DNA of 42,622 nt, from assembly GCF_042432905.1 (NCBI RefSeq), contig NZ_JBHLWI010000019.1, positions 1 to 42,622 of the forward strand, read 5' to 3'. Below are positions 23,797 to 33,351 of this stretch, piece after piece. Position 1 is the first letter of the stretch; every line of letters starts with the position of its first letter. This DNA comes from Fontibacter flavus. GTDB taxonomy: Bacteria > Bacteroidota > Bacteroidia > Cytophagales > Cyclobacteriaceae. The notes beneath the pieces are model-generated. The model was not told the origin of the DNA. It saw nothing but the letters and a program-made list of their open reading frames with translations, and did no database searches. Made by a program: the position numbers and the translations under genes.

Positions 23797-24555
23797 ATGA
23801 GAAAAATTTTAACCACTTCAGTGGGATTTGTAGCTGTCATGCTGGCTTTCCCTGTTTTTGCGCAGCAACAGGAAATCAAACTTCCACCTCAGGCGACTGA
23901 GTTCTGGGAGCCAATTGTTAGAAAAGTGCAGCCTGGAAATGAAAATCATCAAGCCCCATCTGATGCCATTGTTATTTTTGATGGAAGCAGTCTAAGCAAT
24001 TTTGTGAGTTCAAAAACAGGTCAAAATCCTGAATGGACTTTGCAAAATGGGGTCATGACAGTAGCACCAGGAAAAGGTGATATTGAAACCAAACTTGGCT
24101 TTGGAGACATGCAACTTCATATAGAATGGTCGGCGCCAACAGTCATCAAAGGAGAAGGACAGGGTAGGGGCAACTCGGGGATTTTCCTCATGTCCCACTA
24201 TGAAGTTCAAGTCCTGGATTCTTATGAAAGTAGAACTTATTCAAATGGACAGGCAGCGAGTATATACAAACAATATCCACCATTAGTGAATGCAATGAAA
24301 GCTCCGGGAGAATGGAATACTTATGATATTTATTTTACAGCACCAAGGTTCAATTCGGATGGAATGCTTGTTTCCCCAGCAAGAGTTACCGTGGTACACA
24401 ACGGGATCTTAGTCCAAAACAATATAGAAATCAAAGGTCCTACAGAATATATCGGTATCCCAAATTACAAAGCGCATCCCAATGAACTGCCCATCAAACT
24501 TCAGGATCATGGAGACTTGGTCAGCTTTCGCAATATCTGGGTTAGAAAGTTATAA
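23797..24555 (+). CDS. Secreted DUF1080 (3-keto-disaccharide hydrolase/LamG-like) protein
   Basis: A 252-residue protein with signal peptide MRKILTTSVGFVAVMLAFPVFAQ. The mature part starts its DUF1080 domain at IVIFDGSSLSNF and continues through LHIEWSAP, GRGNSGIFLMSHYEVQVLDSY and the C-terminal IKLQDHGDLVSFRNIWVR; this concanavalin-like fold is common in secreted Bacteroidota and Planctomycetota proteins. Some members hydrolyse 3-keto-disaccharides made by Gfo/Idh/MocA-type oxidoreductases. A Tat-exported Gfo/Idh/MocA protein does lie at 7087 in this window, but far away, so a link is speculative. I chose ATG 23797; a TTG ten codons earlier is the only other start in frame. It is divergent from the M14 peptidase and has its own terminator. 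Confidence 0.86.
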   Translation: MRKILTTSVGFVAVMLAFPVFAQQQEIKLPPQATEFWEPIVRKVQPGNENHQAPSDAIVIFDGSSLSNFVSSKTGQNPEWTLQNGVMTVAPGKGDIETKLGFGDMQLHIEWSAPTVIKGEGQGRGNSGIFLMSHYEVQVLDSYESRTYSNGQAASIYKQYPPLVNAMKAPGEWNTYDIYFTAPRFNSDGMLVSPARVTVVHNGILVQNNIEIKGPTEYIGIPNYKAHPNELPIKLQDHGDLVSFRNIWVRKL

Positions 24556-24611
24556 GTTGAAAACTATCATCTTCAGATCATAAGAGAGTTAATAACAATA
24601 ATTAAATATAT

Positions 24612-24648
24612 AAAATGCTGATTATCAATAATTAATCAGCATTTTTTT
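24612..24648. terminator. Strong, probably bidirectional terminator
   Basis: A perfect 13-bp stem, AAAATGCTGATTA / TAATCAGCATTTT, with an 8-nt loop and T residues on both strands. It lies between the convergent DUF1080 and DASS transporter genes. Confidence 0.88.
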
Positions 24649-24725
24649 ATAGTATTACTTAAATATTAATCAACGTAAATTAATGGATAACCAAACCCTA
24701 AGATTCTAGGCCAAAAATATAGAAT

Positions 24726-26195
24726 TTAAAAGGGATAGGTGTCTAAGTCCAATCCCCATAGCAAAGGGAGGACAAAGTAAGTGAATAATGTAATGATCAA
24801 AATCGAAATAATATTCATCCATAAACCGGCTTTAAACATATCCGGCATACTCAGGTAACCAGAACCAAATACTACCGCATTGGGAGGTGTAGCGACTGGA
24901 AGCATAAAAGCACAGCTAGCTGCCATCGTAGCACCCACCATCAAGCCAAAAGGGTGAACACCCATCGAGTAAGACACCGCCGCCAGAATTGGAAGTATCA
25001 TGGATGCTGTGGCCACATTAGAGGTGATTTCAGTCAAGAAGTTAACTGCAGCAATGATAATTAACAAAAATAAAACAAAAGCGATGAAATCCAGGAAAAC
25101 AAATTGATTGCCTATCCAAGAAGCCAAACCAGTAACTTTAAAACCTTCGGCCAAGGATAGACCACCTCCAAAAAGCAACAAAATACCCCAAGGTATACGC
25201 TCGGCAGTTTTCCAGTCTAACAACTTAGTTTTACTATCAGAAGAGGGGACAACAAAGAGCAAAATAACCCCAGCAATGGCAATCATGGTGTCATCCAAAG
25301 CAGGGATAAGGTCCTGAAGAATAAAAGAGCGAATAATCCAGGTAATACTGACAAGACCAAAAACCAAGCCTACACGTTTTTCTTCAACAGATATTGGTCC
25401 CAAAAGTTGGAGCTGTTTTTCAATTTCATCTTTACCACCGGTTATAGAAAAATCTTTTCCAAAAGGGTAGGCATACCTGACCAAATAAACCCAGCAAATG
25501 AATAAAAGCAATGCTGAAATAGGTAAACCATATAGCATCCACAAAGAGAAACTGATTTCATAATTATACATTTCCTTGACAACTCCTGCCAAAATAATAT
25601 TTGTGGGCGTCCCTATTAAAGTAGCCATTCCTCCAATTGAGGCGCTATAAGCGATTCCCAACATCAGGGCTTTACCGATTTTGTGGTCATCGATGGTCGA
25701 ATCCTCTTTTAACGTAACGGAAAGCTGGCTTACCACAGCAATTGCAATGGGCAACATCATCAGGGAAGTGGCTGTATTGGATATCCACATTGACAAAAAT
25801 GCGGTGGCAAGCATAAAACCTAAAATGATTCTTTGGATATTAGTACCAATTAATGCGATGGTATTCAAGGCAATTCGCTTATGGAGATTCCATTTTTCTA
25901 TTGCCATAGCAATCATAAATCCTCCCATGTACAACAAGACCATAGGATGAGAGTATGAGGAAGCTGTATTACTCATAGGTAATGCTCCAAGGGTAGGCAG
26001 TAAAACCAGAGGCAATAAAGACGTAACTGCTATTGGTATGGCTTCTGTAATCCACCATGTTGCCACCCAAACTGTTACAGCCAACATGGCCAAGGCATCC
26101 TTGGACATTCCTGCAGGCTCCAAAAAAAACAACACGATAAGAAATATTACTGGTCCTAAAATGCGGCCAAAAACTGCTGTTTTATTTTGGGTCAT
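24726..26195 (-). CDS. DASS/SLC13 family sodium:dicarboxylate or anion symporter
   Basis: A 489-residue polytopic inner-membrane protein with about 11-12 hydrophobic segments. SLC13/DASS family features are present: WWITEAIPIAVTSLLPLVLLP near 47-67, the first SNT signature in WISNTATSLMMLPIA (139-141), GTPTNIILAG, and a second Ser-Asn site in ITSNVATASMILPIL near 392. These Ser-Asn-Thr pairs bind substrate carboxylate and Na+ in VcINDY. The likely cargo is C4-dicarboxylates, but citrate or sulfate transporters share the fold, so the substrate is left open. The start is ATG 26195. Its upstream region is the long 598-bp spacer shared with the beta-glucan operon, so the two are divergent. It is transcribed alone and ends at the bidirectional terminator. 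Confidence 0.88.
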   Translation of the reverse strand: MTQNKTAVFGRILGPVIFLIVLFFLEPAGMSKDALAMLAVTVWVATWWITEAIPIAVTSLLPLVLLPTLGALPMSNTASSYSHPMVLLYMGGFMIAMAIEKWNLHKRIALNTIALIGTNIQRIILGFMLATAFLSMWISNTATSLMMLPIAIAVVSQLSVTLKEDSTIDDHKIGKALMLGIAYSASIGGMATLIGTPTNIILAGVVKEMYNYEISFSLWMLYGLPISALLLFICWVYLVRYAYPFGKDFSITGGKDEIEKQLQLLGPISVEEKRVGLVFGLVSITWIIRSFILQDLIPALDDTMIAIAGVILLFVVPSSDSKTKLLDWKTAERIPWGILLLFGGGLSLAEGFKVTGLASWIGNQFVFLDFIAFVLFLLIIIAAVNFLTEITSNVATASMILPILAAVSYSMGVHPFGLMVGATMAASCAFMLPVATPPNAVVFGSGYLSMPDMFKAGLWMNIISILIITLFTYFVLPLLWGLDLDTYPF

Positions 26196-26450
26196 GAGAA
26201 GAAGCTAATAAGTTTTAAGCTTAGTGATTTTTTTCACAATTTCAAATACCAGATGAATGAGAAGGGGACTTAATCATTTGAAAGGTAATATCAGGTTGAA
26301 AGAGATTACATTTCTTTATTTAACATAATGTAAATTATATAACAAATAGAAATGGTTCATATAAAAAGGAGATTTGGAAGTTTTCATACGACTGTAAAGC
26401 AACAATGAAATCATGGAAATATATATGATTCAAATTCCAGTAAAAAATCT

Positions 26451-26470
26451 CAAGAGAAACGTTTCTAAAA
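26451..26470. promoter_or_regulatory. Operator-like palindrome 1, LacI-type
   Basis: AGAAACGTTTCT (26455-26466) is a perfect 12-bp palindrome centred on CG, the form typical of LacI-family operators. Its left half AAGAGAAACGT recurs with one mismatch in the second site 80 bp downstream. No LacI-type gene lies in the window. Confidence 0.5.
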
Positions 26471-26530
26471 GTTAAACCTATCAGACACCAATGAATTCTA
26501 AACATAATTAATTTTTATAAAAAGAATTTT

Positions 26531-26550
26531 TAAGTGAAACGTAAAACTTA
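26531..26550. promoter_or_regulatory. Operator-like imperfect palindrome 2
   Basis: TAAGTGAAACGTAAAACTTA has matching outer arms (TAAGT / ACTTA) and central ACGT, with mismatches between. It shares AAGnGAAACGT with site 1, and the two centres are exactly 80 bp apart. It lies about 245 bp before the first gene of the glucan operon. Confidence 0.45.
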
Positions 26551-26793
26551 CTAGTAATACAAAAATATTTGAAATTGGGCCTATTTAAGAGATTTTACCT
26601 AAACTAATGTATAATATTAGAATTTTTGTAGTATAGATGAGAAAGAAATGATGTATTAATTTTTTTTTAATTCCAACGCAATAACCTCATCTTGATTTGA
26701 TGTTTTGATCCTCTGGTAAAAAAAAATAATCCGCTTCAAAACTGAGCCAGAATAATTGTGTCAATTAATTATCGAACCCAAATCTATCATTAA

Positions 26794-29700
26794 GTGAAAA
26801 TAAATGAAACTCCACAATTAAGCCAGGTCCATATTGACAATGAAATCTATTACCAGATTTCAAATGTAGACCACATGCGCACTTTTTTCATGAGCATCAT
26901 CAGCAATTCAAACCACTGGCTCTTTATTGGAAGCAACGGTGGATTGAGTGCCGGTAGAAAGGATCCTGAAAATGCATTATTTCCTTACTACACGGATGAC
27001 AAAATCATAGAATCTTCAGAAATCACAGGCTCGAAATCCATCATTCGTGTTCTGAAAGATGAAATACTTCATGTTTGGGAGCCTTTTTCCATACAATTTG
27101 CCAATCTATATCAATTACAAAGAAATCTTTATAAAAATTCCTATGGCAACAAGATTTTATTTGAAGAAATCAACCATGATTTAAAAATCAGCTTCCAGTA
27201 CCAATGGTGTTCCAGTGACCGATATGGTTTTGTAAAAACCAGCAAATTAATTAATAACGGAACCAGTGAGATCGAACTTTCTTTGCTGGACGGTATTCAG
27301 AACATCATGCCTTATGGTGTAGGCTCTGCACTTCAAGGTCAGCGAAGCAATCTTGTCGATGCATACAAAAGAAATGAACTGGAAAAAGAATCCGGCATTG
27401 GTATTTTTGCCCTAAGCGCCATCATTGTTGACAAGGCGGAACCAAGTGAAGCATTGAAGGCTACAGTGGCATGGTCATTGGGGATGGAAAATGCCAGGCA
27501 CCTCCTCTCCTCCTCTCAACTAAAAGCTTTCAGAAACGGAAAAACTATATCAGAAGAATCAGACGTCAAAGCGGAAAAAGGCGCCTATTTTGTCCAAGCC
27601 GATATTAAATTGTCCGCTAAAGAAAAGAAAGAATGGCTCTTGATAGCTGATATCAACCAAAATGCTGCCCAAGTTGCTGCCCTTTCCAAAGCCATCAGAA
27701 GTGATAAGCAGCTGATTGAAAAAATAAAACGAGACATTGAAACCGGAACACAGCAACTCATTCAATTGAATGCTGGAGCTGACGGTATACAATTGACTGC
27801 TGATCGCCTACGGGATACCCGTCATTTTGCCAATGCCATGTTCAATATCATGCGAGGAGGCATATTTGATAACAATTACCAATTAGAAAAAGTAGATCTT
27901 AAAAGCTATCTCTCCAAAGCGAACAAACTTGTCTTTCAAAAACATAAAAACCGTGTAGATGCCCTACCGCAAGAATTATCGCTTTTTGAACTAAAGGGTT
28001 TTGCATCAAAAACTGAAGACAACGATCTAAAGCGATTGATATTAGAGTATCTGCCTCTTAAATTCAGTCGGAGGCATGGAGACCCCAGCCGGCCATGGAA
28101 CCAGTTTTCGATCAATACCCGGAATGAACAGGATGGATCGAAAGTGCTGGACTATGCGGGAAACTGGAGAGATATTTTTCAGAACTGGGAAGCTTTGGCC
28201 CACTCCTACCCTGAGTTCATTGATGGCATGATTTTTAAGTTCTTAAATGCCTCAACATTTGATGGTTATAATCCCTACAGAGTCACCAAACATGGGATTG
28301 ATTGGGAAAGAATCGAAGCAGATAATCCCTGGTCTTATATTGGTTACTGGGGTGATCATCAGATCATTTACCTTTTGAAGTTTTTGGAGTTTTCTGAAAA
28401 CCATACCCCAGGAAGACTTGCCTCCTATTTCAATGAGGAGATTTTTGTATATGCCAACGTTCCTTATAAAATCAAGCCTTACAGAGAAATACTTGAAAAT
28501 CCAAAGGATACGATTGATTTTGATCACCAACTCGACCAGGTTATTCAGAAACGTTGGTCTGAACTTGGCGCTGATGCTGCCCTACTTCAAAACAGGGAAA
28601 GACATATCCATCATGTGAATTTTATTGAAAAAATCCTGACTACAGTTTTGGCCAAGATCTCCAATTTCATTCCTGAGGGAGGTATCTGGATGAATACACA
28701 GAGGCCAGAATGGAATGATGCCAACAATGCCCTGGTGGGCAATGGAGTCTCCATGGTCACACTCTATTACTTAAGAAGGTTCATGACTTTTTTCCATGAA
28801 ATCCTTGAAAAGAGTACAATTCAGGAAGTCAGGATTTCAGATGAATTAAGGTCATTCTTTGAAAACACCCGGGAAGTCCTATCGAAGCATAAGCATTTAC
28901 TTGAAGGTCCGATTTCTGACAAAGACAGAAAAACAATCCTTGATGGTTTAGGTCTTGCCGGGAGCAATTACAGGTCCCTTATCTATGAGCAATCCTTTTC
29001 TAACGAAAGAAGTCCACTAACTATAAAGGAGCTCAGCGAATTTTCAAGCCTTTGTCTTAATTACCTGGACCATTCAACTCAGGCCAACAAGCGGGCTGAC
29101 AATTTGTATCATGCTTATAATTTGATGACTATTGAAAATGATGAGGAAGTCAGCATTTCTTATCTGAGTGAAATGCTGGAAGGACAAGTGGCTGTTTTGA
29201 GTTCAGGCTGTTTATCTTCCGAAGAAGTGCTTAAAACACTTGACAGCCTCAAGGCAAGTGCGCTCTTCAGAGAGGATCAGTATAGTTATTTGTTGTATCC
29301 CAACAAAAACTTACCTGGTTTCCTCCAAAAGAATAATATTCCAACCACAGAGGTGGCAAAATCAAATCTCCTGAATAGTTTGCTGAAAGCAGGTAACAAA
29401 AGTATCATTGAAGAAGATGTCAATGGCGACTTTCATTTCAACGGTAATTTTAAAAACGTATCCGATCTAAAAATTGCACTTGATGCACTGGATAGTAAAC
29501 TTTATCCTCTGACAGAAGAAAGCAAAAAAAGAGTCTTACAGATTTTCGAAAAGGTTTTTAACCACAAGGCATTTACCGGTAGATCAGGAACTTTCTATGG
29601 ATATGAAGGTTTGGGTTCCATCTATTGGCACATGGTTTCCAAGTTGCAATTGGCAGTAATGGAATGTTGCCTGAAAGCCATTCAAGATGGGGAAAATGAG

Positions 29701-30225
29701 GAACTGGTTGATAAGCTGTTGGCGCATTACTATGAGATCAATGAGGGAATCGGTGTACATAAGTCCCCTACCCTTTACGGTGCTTTTCCTACAGATCCCT
29801 ATTCCCATACTCCAGCCAATAAAGGCGTGCAGCAGCCAGGGATGACCGGTCAAGTTAAAGAAGACATTATTTCCCGCTTTGGAGAATTGGGGGTTTTTGT
29901 GAAAGAGGGTAGCCTTTCTTTCAATCCTTGTATGCTGCGAAAATCAGAATTCCTGACCGAAGGACAGGTGTTTAGCTATGTTGATGTACATGGAAAAACG
30001 ATTCAGTTTCCTATTGGAGAAAATTCTCTCTGCTTCACCTACTGTCAGGTACCTGTAATTTATGAAATAAGTGATAAAAACAGCATACATGTAAGTTTCG
30101 GAAATGGCGTAAAAGCCGTCCATGAAAGGTTAAATCTGGACAAGGAAACAAGTGAGAAAATATTCAATCGGACAGGCGAAGTAGGTCAGTTGGTGGTTCA
30201 GCTGGATAAGACCATGTTAAGGTAA
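26794..30225 (+). CDS. Beta-1,3-glucan/oligoglucan phosphorylase, GH149-like
   Basis: An 1143-residue protein without signal peptide, so cytoplasmic. It resembles inverting sugar phosphorylases of the GH94/GH149/GH161 group: an N-terminal beta-rich domain (LFIGSNGGLSAGRKDPENALFPYYTDDKI), a middle (alpha/alpha)6-type catalytic region with RPEWNDANNALVGNG, where D642 would be the general acid, and a C-terminal block, GVQQPGMTGQVKEDIISRFGELGV, of the phosphate-site region. Such enzymes split beta-1,3-glucosyl chains with phosphate to glucose-1-phosphate. The size and the beta-1,3-glucanase neighbours favour GH149; GH161 is the main alternative. The start is GTG at 26794, directly after an in-frame TAA, with no ribosome binding site visible; an internal ATG at codon 28 is possible. 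It is the first gene of the five-gene operon; the next starts 25 bp downstream. Confidence 0.8.
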   Translation: MKINETPQLSQVHIDNEIYYQISNVDHMRTFFMSIISNSNHWLFIGSNGGLSAGRKDPENALFPYYTDDKIIESSEITGSKSIIRVLKDEILHVWEPFSIQFANLYQLQRNLYKNSYGNKILFEEINHDLKISFQYQWCSSDRYGFVKTSKLINNGTSEIELSLLDGIQNIMPYGVGSALQGQRSNLVDAYKRNELEKESGIGIFALSAIIVDKAEPSEALKATVAWSLGMENARHLLSSSQLKAFRNGKTISEESDVKAEKGAYFVQADIKLSAKEKKEWLLIADINQNAAQVAALSKAIRSDKQLIEKIKRDIETGTQQLIQLNAGADGIQLTADRLRDTRHFANAMFNIMRGGIFDNNYQLEKVDLKSYLSKANKLVFQKHKNRVDALPQELSLFELKGFASKTEDNDLKRLILEYLPLKFSRRHGDPSRPWNQFSINTRNEQDGSKVLDYAGNWRDIFQNWEALAHSYPEFIDGMIFKFLNASTFDGYNPYRVTKHGIDWERIEADNPWSYIGYWGDHQIIYLLKFLEFSENHTPGRLASYFNEEIFVYANVPYKIKPYREILENPKDTIDFDHQLDQVIQKRWSELGADAALLQNRERHIHHVNFIEKILTTVLAKISNFIPEGGIWMNTQRPEWNDANNALVGNGVSMVTLYYLRRFMTFFHEILEKSTIQEVRISDELRSFFENTREVLSKHKHLLEGPISDKDRKTILDGLGLAGSNYRSLIYEQSFSNERSPLTIKELSEFSSLCLNYLDHSTQANKRADNLYHAYNLMTIENDEEVSISYLSEMLEGQVAVLSSGCLSSEEVLKTLDSLKASALFREDQYSYLLYPNKNLPGFLQKNNIPTTEVAKSNLLNSLLKAGNKSIIEEDVNGDFHFNGNFKNVSDLKIALDALDSKLYPLTEESKKRVLQIFEKVFNHKAFTGRSGTFYGYEGLGSIYWHMVSKLQLAVMECCLKAIQDGENEELVDKLLAHYYEINEGIGVHKSPTLYGAFPTDPYSHTPANKGVQQPGMTGQVKEDIISRFGELGVFVKEGSLSFNPCMLRKSEFLTEGQVFSYVDVHGKTIQFPIGENSLCFTYCQVPVIYEISDKNSIHVSFGNGVKAVHERLNLDKETSEKIFNRTGEVGQLVVQLDKTMLR

Positions 30226-30250
30226 TTTTTTATTAAAATTCCCATTGGCA

Positions 30251-32011
30251 ATGAAAATCAAATTGGACACAGTGATTGAGCATAAAATTGAGGAACTGCT
30301 TTCTCAAATGACACTAGATGAGAAAATCGGTCAAATGAGCCAGGTTCGCCATTTTGATGATATCAGTTTGGAAGATGTCAAAACCAAATTCATCGGTTCG
30401 GTGATCCATACCCAAGGTCCTCTTCCTGGTAATGATGCAGCAGAATGGCAGGCCAAATTCACCGAAATGCAGCAAGAGGCATTGAACACCCGACTGGGAA
30501 TTCCCTTGCTTTTTGGGGTAGATGCAGTACACGGTCAAAACACCTATGATGGCGCTACCATCTTTCCTCATAATATTGGTTTAGGTGCTTCAAGAAACGC
30601 TGATTTGGTAGAAAAAGCAGCTGCCATCACAGCTATCGAGTCAAAGGCCACTGGATTTAACTGGGTGTTCTCCCCTTGCGTGGCCATTCCTTTTAATGAA
30701 AAATGGGGCCGTGTTTACGAGGCATTCTCTGAAAGCACCGAAATAACTACCCAATTGACCCGTGCTTCTGTAAAAGGATATCAAGGTCAGGGAAAAAAAA
30801 TGGAAGTCATGGCGACGGCCAAACATTTTATTGGAGATGGAGCTACGGATTTTGGGGTAGAAGGCGGCAATGCTTCTTTAAGCTTGGAAGAAGTGCTCCA
30901 ACGATTACTTCCACCCTATCAGGCTGCTGCAGAGGAAGGAGTGGGCTCCATTATGGCTTCATTCAATACCCTGAATGGTATTTCTATGCATGCACATCAA
31001 GAGATGATCACTGGTCTCCTGAAGGAAAAATTAGGTTTCGAGGGGATTGTCGTATCAGACTGGAAGGCCTACTCCCGCTTTGGAAAGAATGATATTATCA
31101 ATGCAGGTATTGATATGGTGATGGCGGTAGATGGGGATCTGGATCTGTTTCAAAATGGTGTTAGAGAAGGTGTTTTGAATGGGGAGATTGCCCTAGAGAG
31201 AATTGATGATGCTGTACGAAGAATTTTGCGACAGAAATTCCGGCTTGGACTTTTTGAAAACCCTTTTCCGGATAAAAGCATAATTGGGGAAATAGGGAAA
31301 AAAGAACATCGGGGTATTGCAAGGCAAGCTGTAAGGGAATCCCTGGTTTTGCTTAAAAATGAAAACAATGTCTTGCCGTTGGATAAGCAAGCAAGGATCG
31401 TCGTGGTTGGCGAATTCGGAGACAACTCTGGTCTCCAATCGGGCGGTTGGACGGTCAATTGGCAGGGAACCACAGAAAACTATAAAAGCGCCACGACTAT
31501 TCTTGAGGGAATCCAAAAGTTTTCCGATCATGAAGTCAGGTTTGATCCCGATGGTACCGGTATTATTGAAGATGTTGATGTGGCCTTGATAGTGGTAGGT
31601 GAAACTCCCTATGCTGAGTTTTTCGGAGACATTGGTGGAGAAATGGATAAGTATCAACTGACGCTTACCGAAGCCCATCAAAATTATATCACTGCCTATG
31701 CAGAGAAAGGAATCAAAACAGTGGTACTGTTGATTTCAGGAAGACCTTTAGTAGTCACCCGTCAAATTGAGCAAAGCGATGCCTTTGTTGCGGCCTGGTT
31801 GCCTGGGTCTGAAGGTGATGGAATCGCTGAGGTTTTGTTTGGTCAATTTGATTTCAAAGGAAAACTCCCCCACTCCTGGCCAAAGTCAGAAGAGGACTAC
31901 ACAGGTAAGTATGGCCCTAATTTTTGGGACAGTTCTATAGAGCCACTTTTCCCTTTAGGGTTTGGACTAACATATTATAAAACATTGTTAAATAATAATT
32001 TATGGCATTAA
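30251..32011 (+). CDS. Cytoplasmic GH3 beta-glucosidase
   Basis: A 586-residue retaining glycosidase with no signal peptide, unlike many periplasmic Bacteroidota GH3 enzymes. The N-terminal barrel carries LLFGVDAVHGQN, the KHF block (ATAKHFIGDG) and nucleophile D270 in IVVSDWKAY. The second alpha/beta domain starts near AVRESLVLLKNENNVLPL and ends with PLFPLGFGLTYY. In this operon it would release glucose from short beta-1,3-gluco-oligosaccharides that the phosphorylase leaves. I chose ATG 30251; a TTG two codons upstream is in frame but less likely. It lies 25 bp after the phosphorylase and 19 bp before the GH17 lipoprotein gene. Confidence 0.92.
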   Translation: MKIKLDTVIEHKIEELLSQMTLDEKIGQMSQVRHFDDISLEDVKTKFIGSVIHTQGPLPGNDAAEWQAKFTEMQQEALNTRLGIPLLFGVDAVHGQNTYDGATIFPHNIGLGASRNADLVEKAAAITAIESKATGFNWVFSPCVAIPFNEKWGRVYEAFSESTEITTQLTRASVKGYQGQGKKMEVMATAKHFIGDGATDFGVEGGNASLSLEEVLQRLLPPYQAAAEEGVGSIMASFNTLNGISMHAHQEMITGLLKEKLGFEGIVVSDWKAYSRFGKNDIINAGIDMVMAVDGDLDLFQNGVREGVLNGEIALERIDDAVRRILRQKFRLGLFENPFPDKSIIGEIGKKEHRGIARQAVRESLVLLKNENNVLPLDKQARIVVVGEFGDNSGLQSGGWTVNWQGTTENYKSATTILEGIQKFSDHEVRFDPDGTGIIEDVDVALIVVGETPYAEFFGDIGGEMDKYQLTLTEAHQNYITAYAEKGIKTVVLLISGRPLVVTRQIEQSDAFVAAWLPGSEGDGIAEVLFGQFDFKGKLPHSWPKSEEDYTGKYGPNFWDSSIEPLFPLGFGLTYYKTLLNNNLWH

Positions 32012-32030
32012 TAATAAAAATTACTTTACT

Positions 32031-33302
32031 ATGAATTCAACCCTCATCAAATCAATTTGCATTGGAATGGCTTTGACGGCGGCTTTTTCATGCAGCAGTA
32101 AAAAAAGAGAAGATTCAGATAACACAATTAAACAAAAAGAAGTGACAGCGAAAGATATATTAGGCAATCCGGCTTATCAGGCCATTTCTTATGAAGGATA
32201 CAGAGCTAAATCAAGAGAGATACAGCCTACAGTAGCACAATTGAAAGAAGATGTAAAAATCTTACATGCGATGGGAATTCGACTTCTTCGGACTTACAAC
32301 GTACAATTTGCCCATGCCTCCAATCTGCTCAAGGCAATCTCCGAAATTAAGGCAGAAGACCCTTCTTTCGAAATGTATTTGATGCTAGGTGCTTGGATAG
32401 ATTGTAAAAATGCCTGGACCGGTCTTGAACCTGACCACGATGTGGAAAGTGAGCAAAATGAGGAAGAGATCAACCGGGCCGTAGCCTTGGCCAATCAATA
32501 TCCGGATATCGTAAAAGTATTGGCTGTTGGCAATGAGGCCATGGTGAAGTGGGCCACCAGTTACTACGTTCAGCCTTCTGTGATCCTCAAATGGGTCAAT
32601 TATTTACAATCCTTGAAAGCAGAAGGGAAATTACCCAAAGATCTTTGGATTACCAGTTCGGATGATTTTTCCTCTTGGGGAGGCGGAGGTCATGAATATC
32701 ATACAGAAGACCTGAATGAACTGATTCGTTCAGTGGACTTTATATCCATGCACACCTACCCGTATCACAATTCTCACTATAATCCAGAATTTTGGAGAGT
32801 CCCTGTAGAAGAATCCAAATGGTCTGAGATAGAAAAAGTCGATGCGGCTATGATGCGAGCCTTGGAATTTGCCAAGTCCCAATATGATTCGGTCACCAAC
32901 TATATGAAAAGTCTAGGAGTAAACAAACCGGTGCATATCGGTGAGACAGGTTGGGCGACCATATCAGACGGTTTATATGGCCCTGATGGATCCCGGGCAA
33001 CTGATGAATACAAACAGGCCCTTTATTACCGACTCATGCGTGAATGGACAAATAAGGCGGGTATTTCCTGTTTCTTTTTTGAAGGTTTTAATGAACCTTG
33101 GAAGGATGCCGGAAATCCGATCGGTTCGGAAAATCATTTTGGCTTATTCACGGAAATAGGAGAAGCAAAATATGCCATATGGGACTTAGTCGATCAGGGT
33201 GTTTTTGAAAGCTTAACAAGGGATGGCAATCCGATCAGAAAGTCCTTTGGTGGTGATAGTGAAAAACTTTTACAAACAGTCATGGCACCTCCATTTAAAT
33301 AA
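32031..33302 (+). CDS. GH17 beta-1,3-glucanase, lipoprotein
   Basis: A 423-residue protein with lipoprotein signal MNSTLIKSICIGMALTAAFSC (Cys at 21), followed by a short charged linker. The catalytic (beta/alpha)8 barrel shows MGIRLLRTYNVQFAHA, the acid/base E169 in VLAVGNEAM and the nucleophile E305 in HIGETGW, the GH17 pair. FFFEGFNEPWKDAG lies near the end. GH17 enzymes cut or transfer beta-1,3-glucan chains. As the only exported enzyme of the operon, it probably makes transportable oligosaccharides in the periplasm or at the cell surface. It is longer than and clearly different from the two short GH17 domains downstream. The start is an ATG at 32031. The transporter-fusion gene follows after 49 bp. 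Confidence 0.9.
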   Translation: MNSTLIKSICIGMALTAAFSCSSKKREDSDNTIKQKEVTAKDILGNPAYQAISYEGYRAKSREIQPTVAQLKEDVKILHAMGIRLLRTYNVQFAHASNLLKAISEIKAEDPSFEMYLMLGAWIDCKNAWTGLEPDHDVESEQNEEEINRAVALANQYPDIVKVLAVGNEAMVKWATSYYVQPSVILKWVNYLQSLKAEGKLPKDLWITSSDDFSSWGGGGHEYHTEDLNELIRSVDFISMHTYPYHNSHYNPEFWRVPVEESKWSEIEKVDAAMMRALEFAKSQYDSVTNYMKSLGVNKPVHIGETGWATISDGLYGPDGSRATDEYKQALYYRLMREWTNKAGISCFFFEGFNEPWKDAGNPIGSENHFGLFTEIGEAKYAIWDLVDQGVFESLTRDGNPIRKSFGGDSEKLLQTVMAPPFK

Positions 33303-33351
33303 ACATATTCTGAAATTTCAAACGCTCAATTAACCACCAAACCCAAAAACC

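Larger units (their letters stand above)
26196..26793. other. 598-bp AT-rich divergent regulatory region
   Basis: No coding frame or RNA gene was recognised between the DASS transporter (minus) and the glucan operon (plus). The only structure seen is a pair of operator-like sites centred at 26460/26461 and 26540/26541. No exact TTTG-N19-21-TAnnTTTG promoter was found. The length leaves room for regulator binding and a long leader. Confidence 0.55.

Noticed and set aside
23676..23879. 68-codon upstream extension of the M14 peptidase
   Set aside because: The signal peptide begins at 23675 and the extension overlaps the divergent promoter region and the start of the DUF1080 gene.
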